The notes under the pieces are model-generated. The model searched no databases. It was not told the DNA's origin and saw nothing but the letters and a program-made list of their open reading frames with translations. This document shows, piece by piece, positions 1 to 10,024 of a DNA stretch of 64,000 nucleotides. Each line of letters opens with the position of its first letter. The stretch's first letter is position 1. This stretch comes from Euleptes europaea (Eukaryota > Chordata > Lepidosauria > Squamata > Sphaerodactylidae). Made by a program: the position numbers and the translations under genes. Location of the stretch: contig NC_079328.1 in assembly GCF_029931775.1 (NCBI RefSeq), forward strand, positions 12,399,001 through 12,463,000. Direction: 5' to 3'.

Positions 1-550
1 CTGCCCCACCTGTCAGCCGACCATCAAGGTCTTTGTTCACTCAGTGAACCACGAGGGGTAATCTCATCAACCCCCACCCCAGTAAGAGTATAACTGGGGA
101 TGCCAGCGTACACTCCTAAACCCCTTTTTTCGTACTCCCTATCTCTCACCTACTGTTACTCTGTCGGTTTGGGTAGTGCTGTCCGACCATGCACTTCTCC
201 CGCCTTGCTGGTCAAGTCACGGGAAGCCCCTATCCCCTCTCCCTCGTCTCCGCCTTGCTGGTCAAGTCACGGGAAGCCCCTATCCCCTCTCCCTCGTCTC
301 CGCCGTACGAAACCCAGGACGCCATCTTCAGGATCGGGTGACTATCGCCCTATCTTCAAAGGGACCCTGCCAAATTGGCGAACGTTCTGCTTGTACCACC
401 TTTATTCTCTAGGCTCTGTTTGTATGTTGTGAAAGTTTGTTTTGCTTGTGTGCGTAGATATAATCAAGTAAAACCTTGTAAACAAAATCCATCACCTTCG
501 CCTTATTCTGGGGGTCACGGAACGGGCTCTCGTATACACAGGTTAGATCC
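1..550 (+). mobile_element. Possible LTR-like sequence (left part cut by window edge)
   Basis: The stretch has an LTR-like feel: C/T-rich upstream part, then a region resembling an R-U5 end before a possible ...TATACA terminus near 540. No second LTR, primer-binding site or coding remnant is visible. Family and age cannot be assigned; this is a weak call. Confidence 0.25.
201..300. repeat. Perfect 50-bp tandem duplication (two copies)
   Basis: A 50-base unit starting CGCCTTGCTGG occupies 201-250 and is repeated without change at 251-300; CGCC follows at 301. Identical copies suggest a recent duplication. Confidence 0.95.
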
Positions 551-840
551 CATTTAATTACACCTTTTGCCAGTTATTAATTTGCTATTTCTCATTTCAT
601 AATTTAACCGTTCATAACTAGGCAATTTGGCTAACACAACCCTAGCTGTAAAGAGGGTCCTGCCAATGAACCACCACATAAGCCATGTCTGGTCCCAGGG
701 AGTATAGAGCAAGCAGAATTGGTCTCTTATTTAGAACAAAAGGTTTTCTTCCACTGACAAAAATGTGCACTGTGGACACTCATTTCCTTCTAGTTGTGCT
801 CAAAAAGAAAAACTCTCTGAGACATGGTTTCATTACAAGG
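551..840. other. No recognisable feature
   Basis: AT-rich sequence with no convincing ORF, splice pattern or repeat that I can name. Confidence 0.5.
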
Positions 841-1905
841 TGTGAGAGTTAGACTACTTTGAAAGAATTTGGTAAGGGGAGGAACTGATAATTATGCTTA
901 TACTTATTATTTGACAACTCGTCTTTCTAGAGCCTTCTGTTTAGCTCAGGGGTGGGGAACATTTTCCTGCCGAGGGCCATTTGAACATTTATAACATTAT
1001 TCGGGGGCCATACCAGGCGTAGATCTCCCAGCGGGGGGGGGGGAGAGGCTAGAGCAGCAAACACCGACCCCAAGCGAACAGGCCCCAGCCTCCCAGCCTC
1101 CCCTGCCCCCACACACATGGCGGCACACGCAGCCCCATGCGACTGGGCTCCAGTGTCCATGCCCTCCCCCCCGAGTCCACAAAAGGCCCCCAGAAGCCCG
1201 ATCAGTTCCTGAGCACATACTCTGCTGCCTGGAGCCGTGAGCCTCTTCCCCCACCTCCCACCGCTCAACAGCTGACAGGTGGCAAGAGGGGCTTACAGTG
1301 TGCTGCGGCGTTCCTGCATGCCGTGGCTGTAGGGGGCAGCCTTGGGGGAAGCGTCCCTCCCCCTCCTCTCACTGACCAACAGCCGTCAGTCGGCGAGAGG
1401 AGGTCCAAAGGGCGCCGCAGCACCCCTGCAAGCCGTGGCCCCAGGAACACCCTCGAGGAGGGCAGTACATCTGCAGCAGGGCCCCAGAGCTCCCAAGGGC
1501 CACAAAAAATGTGGCTCCCGAGCCGGAGGTTCCCCATCCCTGGTTTAGCTAGACTGAATGCTAACCCCTCTATAGTTACACAGGGCAGAATTTTGAATAT
1601 ACCATACCCAGACAGGACCTGTCCTTGCTCTTCTGGCTCTATTGATTCATTAGCTCATGCCCTCTTGGAATGCCGCTTTTATGAGGAACTTTGATCACAT
1701 TATATCTCTCCCCTTTTAACATATAAATCTAATGCCTCTGTGTCTGACATAATGCCTTTTTTACTAAGTGACAGGGAGCCCAAGGCTACATTGTCAGTGG
1801 CAAGATTTATTTCAGTCCTTATATCCCTCAAACATTAGATTTATGCTGCTCAAGATCAATGGATTAAGGAGCTTCTAAGGGCTAAAGGAAAGGATAATTA
1901 ATGAA
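841..1905 (+). mobile_element. LINE 3' fragment, split by a hAT insertion
   Basis: The reading before 946 resumes after 1543 (…FCLARLNANPS…), continuing to a C-x-C…H…C motif (CPCSSGSIDSLAHALLEC) typical of the C-terminal end of several non-LTR retrotransposon polyproteins. The 3' end near 1780-1890 (ATTGTCAGTGGCAAGATTT and following) recurs at 58268. Related C-termini lie at 47563-47955, 41430-41690 and 59825-60497. Clade not determined. The unit is interrupted at 947-1542 by a hAT element. Confidence 0.7.
947..1542. mobile_element. Non-autonomous hAT element with exact 8-bp TSD
   Basis: Ends are CAGGGGTGGGGAAC and, inverted, GTTCCCCATCCCTG. The 8-bp direct repeat GTTTAGCT flanks it exactly (939-946 and 1543-1550). 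No transposase frame is recognisable in this 596-bp GC-rich interior. It sits inside a LINE fragment. Confidence 0.88.
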
Positions 1906-2017
1906 GCTCAAACTGATTTACTTGTGTGTAATATAGTATATAAGAAGCAAGGACAGTTGAAATTCCTCACAAACTTAGAGGAGAAAGCTGATTTAGGTGA
2001 GGCTCCTCATTTACTAT

Positions 2018-2120
2018 TAGGGTTGCCAGCTCCAAGTTGGGAAATACCTGGAGATTTACCAGAGGGTGGAGCCTGAGGTGGGTGGGGTTTGGGGAGGGGA
2101 GTGACTTCAATGGGGTACAA
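2018..2120 (-). mobile_element. T1 MITE, truncated
   Basis: Starts TAGGGTTGCCAGC and follows the T1 consensus to about 2120, where a SINE-A copy begins; the other end is missing. Confidence 0.8.
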
Positions 2121-2335
2121 TGAAGAAGAAGAAGAGTTGCTTTTTATATGCCTACTTTCTTGGCCTTTTTAAAGGAGAATAAAATCAGCCTACAATCCCT
2201 TCCTCTCCCCACAACAGGCACCTTGTGAGGTGGGTGGGCCTGAGAGAGTCCTGAGAGAACTGTGACTGGCCCAAGGTCACCCAGCTGGCTTCATGTGGAA
2301 GAGTGGGGAATGAAACCCGGTTCTCCAGATTTGTG
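2121..2335 (-). mobile_element. SINE-A (tRNA-derived), antisense, head missing
   Basis: Begins with the GAAGAAGAAGAGTTG tail and reads antisense through the CAAGGTCACCCAGCTGG block to the B-box-like region near 2310. The A-box end is absent. Confidence 0.8.
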
Positions 2336-2854
2336 TTTGCTAAAAAAGTGGAAGTTTCTCATTTAATATCGCTCTTAAAAGGGAAATCACCTCTTCCTGC
2401 AGTAAAAAAAAAAAAAGATTTAAAAGGCGGTTGTACTACAAGAAATGAATTGAATACAATATGACATAGCTGACCTCCATTTTCCTGCAACAGATTGAAT
2501 ATATTCCTCACCAATTAATTGCTTGAATTCTCTAAATGTACCAAAAGTAATAAAGACTGTCTGTTTTTCTGTGATGAATTATTTTTCCGCGAGGAACAAG
2601 ACACTATTGTTTTGTTTGCACTGGCTGTGGAAACAATGCTGCTGCAATGACCGCCGATCTATTAAGCAAAGGTTCCCAGTTTTTCCCCCCATTTGATTCA
2701 CAGTTAAAACTGGATCGCACAGTCAAGACCGCAACCTGAGGGAGGGTGAGCGGATGCACTTTGCAGAAACCAGAAAGTTAAAGGAACTGGGTTGTGCTGT
2801 AAGATTTGTTGGAAGTGAAGGGCTTTCCACTGTCTCCTTTAGATGTGTAGATGG
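2336..2854. other. No recognisable feature
   Basis: AT-rich, contains an A12 run near 2405; no exon-like or repeat structure identified. Confidence 0.5.
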
Positions 2855-3123
2855 TAAGGTTGCCAGGTTCCTCTTTGCCACCGGTGGGAGGTTTTTGGGG
2901 TGGAGCCTGAGGAGGGCAGGTTTGGGGAGGGGAGGGACTTCAAAGCCATACAGTCCAATTGCCAAAGCGGCCATTTTCTCCAGGGGAATTGATCTCTGTC
3001 GGCTGGAGATCAGTTGAAATAGCAGGAGATCTCCCACTAGTACTGCTAAAGACTTAAATGTTAAATATATTATACATACCACATTGTAATAGCAGGAGAT
3101 CTCCAGCTAGTACCTGGAGGTTG

Positions 3124-3716
3124 AGAAAAATATGCACAAGTACTACTGGGATAGTAGTGAAAATATAGTACTAGGCTCAAACCAATTAATTTAAATAATA
3201 CACAAGCAAACTATGCAAACATATATTGTGAACAATGTGTAACATCTACAGACAAGTGAAAACAGCAGTGATAGTATGTACAAGCAAATCTAAGATGGAA
3301 AGTCTTTTTCAAGGTAAGTGAGTCTTATCTCTAGGTTGTTTTCTTCAAAAAGCAACACGAGGAAGGCTGAAAAACTGCAGCTTCATCAGCTGGAATCTTC
3401 ATAGATATTAATTGATTTGTCTTTGTAGATGCAATAATAGCAATCTAATACAGACAGAATAATTCAGTCTTGTTGCACCAAAAAGGCTGCTGATGAAGCT
3501 GCAATTTTGCAGTGAAAACGCTAGTGTGCATCCGGACCGCGTTACTGTGGACTTCTTCAATTTTTTCAGCCTTCCTCTTAGATTTGCTTGTACATACTAT
3601 CACTGCTGTTTTCACTTGTCTGTAGATGTTACACATTGTTCACAATATATGTTTGCATAGTTTGCTTATGTATTATTTAAATTAATTGGTTTGAGCCTAG
3701 CACTATATTTTCACTA
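3124..3716. mobile_element. Palindromic Penelope-like insertion A
   Basis: Inverted arms at 3152-3295 and 3576-3719 (about 144 bases each, near-identical). The loop holds a hammerhead-like core at 3490-3545, and part of its complement appears on the left side at about 3376-3392. A 17-base direct repeat CTAGTACCTGGAGGTTG flanks the insert (3107-3123, 3717-3733). A 28-base unpaired spacer precedes the left arm. No coding remnant. Assignment to Penelope-like elements rests on the ribozyme motif and is inference. Confidence 0.65.
3490..3545 (+). ncRNA. Hammerhead-ribozyme-like motif (insertion A)
   Basis: Core CTGATGAA, then a strong stem II (CTGCA…TGCAG), GTGAAA, and stem III ACGC…GCGT closing a loop that contains CATCCGGA. 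This matches the order of a hammerhead (CUGAUGA, stem II, GAAA, stem III). Activity is unknown. Confidence 0.5.
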
Positions 3717-3744
3717 CTAGTACCTGGAGGTTGGCAACCCTAGC

Positions 3745-4105
3745 CATGAGTCAGTTGCAACTTGACAACACGCTTGACCTTTAATGACCGGAACGTTAAG
3801 CTTATTTTTTTATGGCAAGCCCCTCTCCCTTGGAGTCTGTTCTCGCAGTCTAAACTGAATGATAATTATCTCTTGATCCAGTTTGGGCACAAATGGCAGC
3901 AGGCATGCAAACAGCTTCTGCCAGTTTTGCCCATGTAGGTCTGGGCATGCCTACTGACTCAGTTCCTACCCAACACAGAAACTTACATATACCCCAGGAC
4001 CGTTCCAGTTTCTAATCAAAAGGGTTCTGATAGGCCAGCTACATATTTAGCATCTATCTAAAAACCCTTTGATATGCAAAGGATGCAGCTTCAGGGTGCA
4101 TACGC
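3745..4105. other. No recognisable feature
   Basis: Intergenic sequence without an identifiable gene or repeat. Confidence 0.45.
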
Positions 4106-4200
4106 TAGGACTGCCAGTCCCTCTTGGACACTGGCGGGTTTTAGGGGTGGAGCCTGAGGAGGCGGGGTTTGGGGAGGAGAGGGACTTCAATCTCTAGCTC
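4106..4200 (-). mobile_element. T1 MITE fragment
   Basis: TAGGACTGCCAGTCC followed by GGTGGAGCCTGAGGAGG and GGGACTTCAA; stops at about 4200. Confidence 0.7.
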
Positions 4201-4294
4201 CCTCCTTTATGGAGATATAAGGGGAAAAAGCAGAAGGGAAAGAGAGAGAAAGTCTTAACTTTTTTAAAGCTGGGAATTCTGAGAATCTGCTTAC

Positions 4295-4508
4295 TAGGGT
4301 TGCCACTGGCAACCCTCTTCGCCACTGGTGGGAGATTTTTGGGGCGGAGCCTGAGGAGGGTGGGGTTTGAGGAAGGGAGGGACTTCAATGCCATAGAGTC
4401 CAATTGCCCAAGCGGCCATATTCTCCAGGTGAACTGATCTCTATCGGCTGGAGATCAGTTATAATAGCAAGAGATCTCCAGCTAGTACCTGGTGGTTGGC
4501 CACCCTAC
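4295..4508 (-). mobile_element. T1 MITE, full length
   Basis: TAGGGTTGCCA… to …GGCCACCCTA, flanked by CTGCTTAC (4287-4294) and CTACTTAC (4509-4516), a 7/8 match as expected for an aged 8-bp hAT duplication. Confidence 0.85.
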
Positions 4509-4568
4509 TACTTACCTATATGTGTGGGTGTGTTTGGTGCATGCTTATATCGATAAAAGGGTTGTATT

Positions 4569-4769
4569 TAGGGTTGCCAACCGCCAGGTAGTAGCAGGAG
4601 ATCTGCTAATTCAACGGATCTCCAGCTGATCAGTTCACCTGGAGAAAAATGGCCACTTCGGCAATTGAACTCTATGGCATTGAAGTCCCTCCCCTCCCCA
4701 AACCTTGCCCTCCTCAGGCTCCGCCCCAAAAATCTCCCGCCAGTGGCGAAGAGGGACCTGGCAACATTA
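4569..4769 (+). mobile_element. T1 MITE, full length
   Basis: TAGGGTTGCCAACC… to …GGCAACATTA. Flanks GTTGTATT and GTGGTATT match at 7/8. Confidence 0.85.
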
Positions 4770-4777
4770 GTGGTATT

Positions 4778-4979
4778 TAGGGTTGCCAGCCTCCAGGTGG
4801 GATCTGGGGCTCCTCTGGAATTACAACTCATCTCCAGACTACAGAGATCAGTTTCCCTGGTGAAAATGGATGCTCTGGAGGATGGACTCTATGGCATTGT
4901 ACCCCACTGAGGTCCCTGTCCTCCCCAGGCTCCATCCCCAAATCTCCAGGAGTTTCGCAAACTGGATCTGGCAACCCTA
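4778..4979 (+). mobile_element. T1 MITE, full length
   Basis: TAGGGTTGCCAGCC… to …GGCAACCCTA, only 8 bases after the previous copy. Its left flank is the other copy's duplication; no duplication of its own is clear. Confidence 0.8.
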
Positions 4980-5086
4980 CCCCCCATCCCCTGCTGGAGA
5001 CCAGGGGGAACCGGCAATCCTACTTATGGCTACTGGAACTGATCCAGCAGGCATTTTATGTTCTGTGTGTGATGTGGGAGGAAAAG

Positions 5087-5331
5087 AACTTTTACTTTCA
5101 CTGTCGAAAAATTTTCCTTTCAGAATAAATTGCGCAAACCCCACCCTTCCTCATTTTTTTGAACATTGCCAGATGCTTCTCAGCTCCAGAACCAGAGAGT
5201 CGTCTTTCAGTCTCAAAGAACAGGCACTCTCGTTTTGCGGAGCAGACGGCGCCCAACCCAGCTGCTGCCAAAGTATCAAAAGAAAACAGATTTTTAAAAA
5301 CAGTGGCCAGTCTCTTCTTCTACAGATTCAG
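5087..5331 (+). promoter_or_regulatory. STING1: Candidate STING1 promoter-proximal element and untranslated first exon
   Basis: This block is free of the repeats that surround it. At 5087-5110 it has ACTTTTACTTTCACTG, whose complement (GAAAGTAAAAG) resembles an interferon-stimulated response element. AATAAAT at about 5122 could serve as an AT-rich core element. A textbook splice donor CAG|GTGAGT ends the block at 5331. The next acceptor on this strand with a matching role is at 12188, directly before the STING1 ATG, so a non-coding exon here would splice to it. STING1 in other vertebrates begins with an untranslated exon. No cDNA evidence is available. Confidence 0.4.
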
Positions 5332-5665
5332 GTGAGTATTGCATAGGATTGTCACATTCACAGTGGGTGGTAGGAGGGTAAGTGCTCAGGGATAGAAAGG
5401 CCAGAGATTTTTCATGTTTAATTATTTTCATGCTTGAGAAATGAAACAAACATTTCCATCAAAAGTAAGACCGACTACATCAAGAAAGTACTTTCAAGGA
5501 TCTGCTTATGAGGAAGATCGGCCAGGACAGGGAAGGAGGCTTCACTTTTAAGCAGAGGTTTTGCACCATGACACCTTTTGCCTTTAGTTTCTTTAAAGAC
5601 CTTAGCACCATCTTTGAGTCTTCCTCCACCGCCCAAATTACCACAGAGAGGACCTCTCTTATGGG

Positions 5666-6644
5666 TAGGGTTGCCAACCTCCAGGTACTATTCAATATAG
5701 TAAACTCAACTGTAATTATGAGTAGTAGTCAAAGAACACAGTTGTAGGCCGATATTAACACATTCAATCTCTGTATTATAACATCAGTTAGTATTTGTAT
5801 TATAACATACTATATATAGTAACCCAATTACGGTATTATACACTGTTATGTTACACTATTTATATCATAATGCAGCAGGGCACAAGTGTATTATAGGTCA
5901 GTGAGTATGTCCAAATAAAGTCCATGAAAATAAAGTCAACAGAAAAATCTTTGTTTCCTGAGAACAAGAAAGAAACCTTGTCAGGTCCATACCTCACATG
6001 TTACTGTGCTTGAATATACATACAACTATTCGAGTGTTCTGAGAATATATAATAATATCCAGTCGCTGAATCAGGCACTATGTCCCTTTGGGGTGGCTGA
6101 AGAAAAAAAACTTGAAACAGGCTGTTACCGGCATCCTGTTCTACCCTACAAATTATAAGGACATAACCAATCATTTTATGAAGAAAAAAGGAAATCTTGT
6201 AAACAAGGAACAAGGAAACAAGATTTTTCTGTTGACTTTATTTTCATGGACTTTATTTGGCCATACTCACTGACCTATAATACACTTGTGCCCTGCTGCA
6301 TTATGATATAAATAGTGTAACATAACAGTGTATAATAATTGGGTTACTACCGGTATATATAGTATGTTATAATACAAATACTAACTGATGTTATAATACA
6401 GAGATTGACTGTGTTAATATTGGCCTACAACTGTGTTCTTTGACTACTAACCTCCAGGTACTAGCAGGAGATCTCCTGCTATTACAACTGATCTCCAGCC
6501 GACAGAGATCAGTGCACCTGGAGAAAATGGCCACTTTGGCAATTGGACTCTACGGCATTGAAGTCCCTCTCCTCCCCAAACCCCGCCCTCCTCAAGCTCT
6601 GCCCCAAAAACCTCCAGGTATTTCCCAAGGAGCTGGCAACCCTA
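5666..6644 (+). mobile_element. T1 MITE split by palindromic insertion C
   Basis: TAGGGTTGCCAACC at 5666-5690 continues at 6449-6644 (…GGCAACCCTA) after the insert. Confidence 0.85.
5691..6448. mobile_element. Palindromic Penelope-like insertion C
   Basis: Arms at about 5724-5975 and 6199-6448 are reverse complements over some 250 bases, starting AGTAGTCAAAGAACACAG. Flanking repeat AACCTCCAGGTACTA (5676-5690, 6449-6463). A 33-base spacer lies between the left repeat and the left arm. The loop carries a degenerate hammerhead-like core near 6097-6145 (GGCTGAAGAA … CTTGAAACAGG … CATCCTGTT). Confidence 0.65.
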
Positions 6645-6668
6645 TATCCAACCAAGAGCTGGAAATCC

Positions 6669-6878
6669 TAGTAGGGGAAAGGGACATACCTGGAGGTTTT
6701 GGGGGTAGCACCTGAAGAGGGCAGGGTTTGTGGCGGGAATGGACTTTAATGGGGTATAATGCCATAGAATCCATCTTCCAAAGCAGCAATTTTCTCTGGG
6801 TGAACTGATCTCTGTTGCCTGGAGATTGGTTGTAATCCCAGGAAATATCCAGCTACCACCTGGAGGTTGGCAACCCTA
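6669..6878 (-). mobile_element. T1 MITE, degraded left end
   Basis: T1 consensus from ACATACCTGGAGG to …GGCAACCCTA at 6878; the left end has diverged. Confidence 0.75.
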
Positions 6879-7451
6879 GCCCTAGCTAACAACATCTGGC
6901 TCAGCATTCTAGAAAAAAAGAGATTAATTCATCTTTCTACTGTGTACTCCTCCCCTTGCTTTAGGCTTTAAAAATATTAAGTACATGCCTGGGCAGGTGG
7001 ACGTGTGTTGATTTGGACTCCTTTTTTAAAAAAAGGAATTTTTTAAAAAGGAAAACAGGGTGCTTTTTGGTGATCAGGAAATACACAATGAGCTCTCATT
7101 CACCATTGAGCTAGTTTTCAATGGTGCCCAGGCTGTGCACAAGCACCGAGAGAACGTGGAAAATGCCCTCCTCATTAAAGCTCGCCTGGCACAGAGGTGG
7201 ACGGGCCATTTAACAAACAGGGAAAGTCCCTGAGGAGCTGCTGCCCTGGATGTAGGGTTGCCAGCTCTGGGTTGGGAAATAACTGGAGGTTTTTGGGGCG
7301 GAGACTGAGAAGGGTGGGGTTTGGGAGGGGAGGGACTTCAATGCCATAGAGTCCAATGGCCAAAAGCGGCCATTTTCTCCAGGTGAACTGATCTCTATCA
7401 GCTAGAGATCAGTTGTAATAGCAGGAGATCCCCAGCTAGTACCTGGCGGTT

Positions 7452-8115
7452 AAGTGGAAACAAGGCACCTATGCTGAATATAAAATTAATAACTCAAAAA
7501 AGAACAGCATGATGGCTACTACTATTGAACCCTCTGAGGTCTTTCTATTTGAACATTTCAGATGTTATTTACAGGCTGATAAAGCTAGTGTCTGCGAAAC
7601 GTGTATTCATATCAGGAGAACACATTCTGTTCTTTTGTAACTCTTCTTCGAAGCGAGACTTGCCACTTCGGCGCAACACACTTGATTATGATTGTTTATT
7701 GGCATGTCTATTGAACACATGAACACATGAAGCTGCCTTATACTGAATCAGACCCTTGGTCCATCAAAGTCAGTATTGTCTACTCAGACTGGCAGCGGCT
7801 CTCCAGGGTCTCAAGCAGGGTCCTTTCACAGCACCTACTTGCCTAGTCCCTTTAACTCGAGATACCGGGGATTGAACCTGGGACCTTCTGCATGCCAAGC
7901 AGATGCTCTCCCACTGAGCCATGGCCCCTCCCCTGGGCTTGCAGCCACCTCACAATTTACATGTGTATTTGTATTTGAATAATTGTTGTGTATCTTTGTC
8001 AATTTCATTTTGTTGGACTTGTCTTTATACAGTTTGTTATACTGTGATTATTACACTGGATTGTAGGTTAATTAGATAATTCACAAGCGAGAGCCATCGT
8101 GCTGTTCTTTTTTTG
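7452..8115. mobile_element. Penelope-like insertion D (short inverted ends), containing a SINE
   Basis: Flanking repeat AGTACCTGG(C/A)GGTT (7438-7451, 8116-8129). Inverted ends of about 26 bases start at 7492 (ACTCAAAAAAGAACAGCA) and close at about 8117. A hammerhead-like core is at 7575-7625 (GCTGATAAAGC … GCGAAACGTGT … AACACATTC). A SINE-B lies inside. It is less palindromic than insertions A-C. Confidence 0.5.
7724..7932 (-). mobile_element. SINE-B (tRNA-Ala-derived), antisense
   Basis: Read on the minus strand it gives GGCTCAGTGG…GAGCATCTGCTTGGCATGC and a B box GGTTCAATCCC, then the family tail ending near AGGCAGCTTCATGTG. It is a SINE, not a tRNA gene. Confidence 0.9.
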
Positions 8116-8327
8116 AGTACCTGGAGGTTGGCAACCCTACCTGGAGGTTGGATGGCTGCTGGCAGCCAGGAGCAGCAGAGCCAGGCTCCAGTAGCTGTGC
8201 CAGACGTGACTGGTGATGCCAACAAGTGGTGTCAGCTCACCTGCAGGAGAAAGCAATGGGGTCAGCAGACTCCCCCAACATTGGCTCCACTGTGTCACAG
8301 GGCCACCGGGTCTGGTTTGTTCCTAGG

Positions 8328-8463
8328 TAGGGCTGCCAGCCTCCAAGTGGGACCTGGGGCTCCTCCTCATCTCCAGGCTACAGAGATCAGTTCCCCTGGA
8401 GACATTGGCTGCTTTGAAAGGTGGAGTCTATGGCATTATACCCCACTGAGGCCCCACCCCTCC
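8328..8463 (+). mobile_element. T1 MITE, 3'-truncated
   Basis: TAGGGCTGCCAGCCTCC… to CCCCACTGAGGCCCC; a second tiny T1-like start (TAGGGATGCCAGC) follows. Confidence 0.75.
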
Positions 8464-8479
8464 TAGGGATGCCAGCTTA

Positions 8480-8930
8480 AAGGTGGGACCTGCTTGCAAA
8501 GAGATCTCTTAAATGATGAGTCACCAGCTGTTTGTTATTCCAACAGGGTTGTTGTTGTTTTTGTTTACTATATTTATACTCTGCATGTCTCACTGAGATT
8601 ATATGCTGCTGATGCTATCATTTTCTGTTTTTTTGTTGTTTATACTGGTTTGTTTTACTGCTCGAATTTGCATGTATCTATCGATTTGTGTTTTTTATTG
8701 TTAATCTTTCTTTTTTTAGCTGCCTTGGTCAGATTCTGGAGAGCTGGAATACAAATAACAGAGAGGAAGGAAGAAAGGAAGATTGCATTAGATCAGAAGG
8801 AAAGCTATCAGATGTGAGTATAGAAGGAAGGCCATTTCCTTCTTCCAACGGAAGAGTGGATGATTTTTGCTCATCCTTCCCTCATGCTGCAGACTGTCAT
8901 GTTGCACCCAGAGATGTTTCTGGAGGCCTC
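8480..8930. other. T-rich anonymous sequence
   Basis: T-rich run (8540-8715) followed by GAAGGAAGAAAGG; looks like the 3' tail of an old retroelement, but no family is recognisable. Confidence 0.35.
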
Positions 8931-8933
8931 GCT

Positions 8934-9155
8934 GGGGTTGCCAACTCTGGGTTGGGAAATTCTTGGAGATTTGGGAGTGGTGTCTAGGGAGGGCAGGGCT
9001 TGGGGAGGGGAGGTATGTCAGCAGGGCACAATGCCATAGCCGGGCACAGTGCCTCCAAAACAGCCATTTTTGCCCGGGCAGCTGATCTCTGTAATCCGGA
9101 GATCAGTTGTAATTCCTGGTGATCTCCAGGCCCCACCTAAAGGTTGGCAAAGCTA
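8934..9155 (-). mobile_element. T1 MITE, diverged
   Basis: GGGGTTGCCAACTCTGGG… to …AGGTTGGCAAAGCTA, matching T1 throughout with many differences. Confidence 0.75.
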
Positions 9156-9159
9156 TATG

Positions 9160-9315
9160 TGTTGGAAAATCTGCCCTTCCTAACGGTGTCGCCTACACAT
9201 TAAGAGGGGGGACAGACCACAGAGAGTCAGATAGATAGACGGGAGGTATCTGTAGTTACACCTCACCCTCATTTCCTGCCCCTTTGATGTTGAGGATGTA
9301 TTGTCAGGGAAACTT

Positions 9316-9351
<36 letters not shown>

Positions 9352-9578
9352 CTTTGCCCATCACCCAAGCAGGACCTAGGAGCCGGGCGCTCCGCGCGTC
9401 CAGGCCTTCCCACCCCAAGATGGAGTGGAAGGCAGATACCCTTTTATACCTAGAGAATTAGCAAGGTAGATCAGGATAGAGAACCCTTGTTTGTCCTTTC
9501 CTATCTAGTGTGTATTTCAACAATAAATGTACTTTAGTTTGATTAGAGCAAACGACTGATGCTCCTTTTATTTTCACA
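9160..9578 (+). mobile_element. Possible solo LTR
   Basis: About 420 bases bounded by TGTTGG and TTCACA, with a TATA-like TTTTATACC near 9450 and AATAAA near 9522 followed by a short U5-like tail. A (CT)n run sits inside. No clear target duplication. LTR-retrotransposon fossil, family unknown. Confidence 0.4.
9319..9349. repeat. (CT)n microsatellite
   Basis: About 15 uninterrupted CT units. Confidence 0.95.
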
Positions 9579-10024
9579 CACGCATGCACATGTAGCTTCT
9601 GCTGCTGCTAAGCTTAAGGCACTCTGCTAAATACAGGAATATCTCCACGACAGATATTCCAACAATATGAACCCCTTGGCAGATTTTATGAGTTGCAATG
9701 AGAGAAGGGTTGAAGGGAAAGTCCCATTTTCCTCTGCTCCCAGTTCTTTGGATGCAAGCAACTCTTGATCCAAAAGGTATGCAGTTTGCTAAGGAGGTAG
9801 GCCAATCCTTTTGTTCCGATGGGGTGGGGTTGCCCGCTCTGTGGTGGGAAATACCTGGAGATTTTGCGGGTGGAGGACGGGTTTGGGGAGGGGAGGGACT
9901 TCAATGGGGTATAATGTCATAGAGCCCACCTTCCAAAGCAGCCATTTTCTCCAGGAAAACTGATCTCTATTGCCTGGAGATCAGTTATAATAGCGGGAGA
10001 TCTCCAGCCACTACCTGGAGGTTG

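Larger units (their letters stand above)
2855..3742 (-). mobile_element. T1 MITE carrying a palindromic insertion
   Basis: T1 sequence from TAAGGTTGCCAGG (2855) to 3123 and again 3717-3742 (…GGCAACCCTA). It contains an extra 43-base stretch (about 3049-3091) flanked by a roughly 26-base duplication of T1 sequence, then the palindromic element at 3124-3716. Confidence 0.85.
7253..8139 (-). mobile_element. T1 MITE split by insertion D
   Basis: TAGGGTTGCCAGC at 7253 to 7451, resuming 8116-8139 (…GGCAACCCTA). Flanks CCTGGATG and CCTGGAGG agree at 7/8. Confidence 0.85.

Noticed and set aside
201-300. CRISPR-like repeat
   Set aside because: Two abutting identical copies without spacers; the genome is eukaryotic.
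1137-1694. 185-codon open frame
   Set aside because: It crosses the border between a GC-rich hAT element and a LINE; open because of composition.
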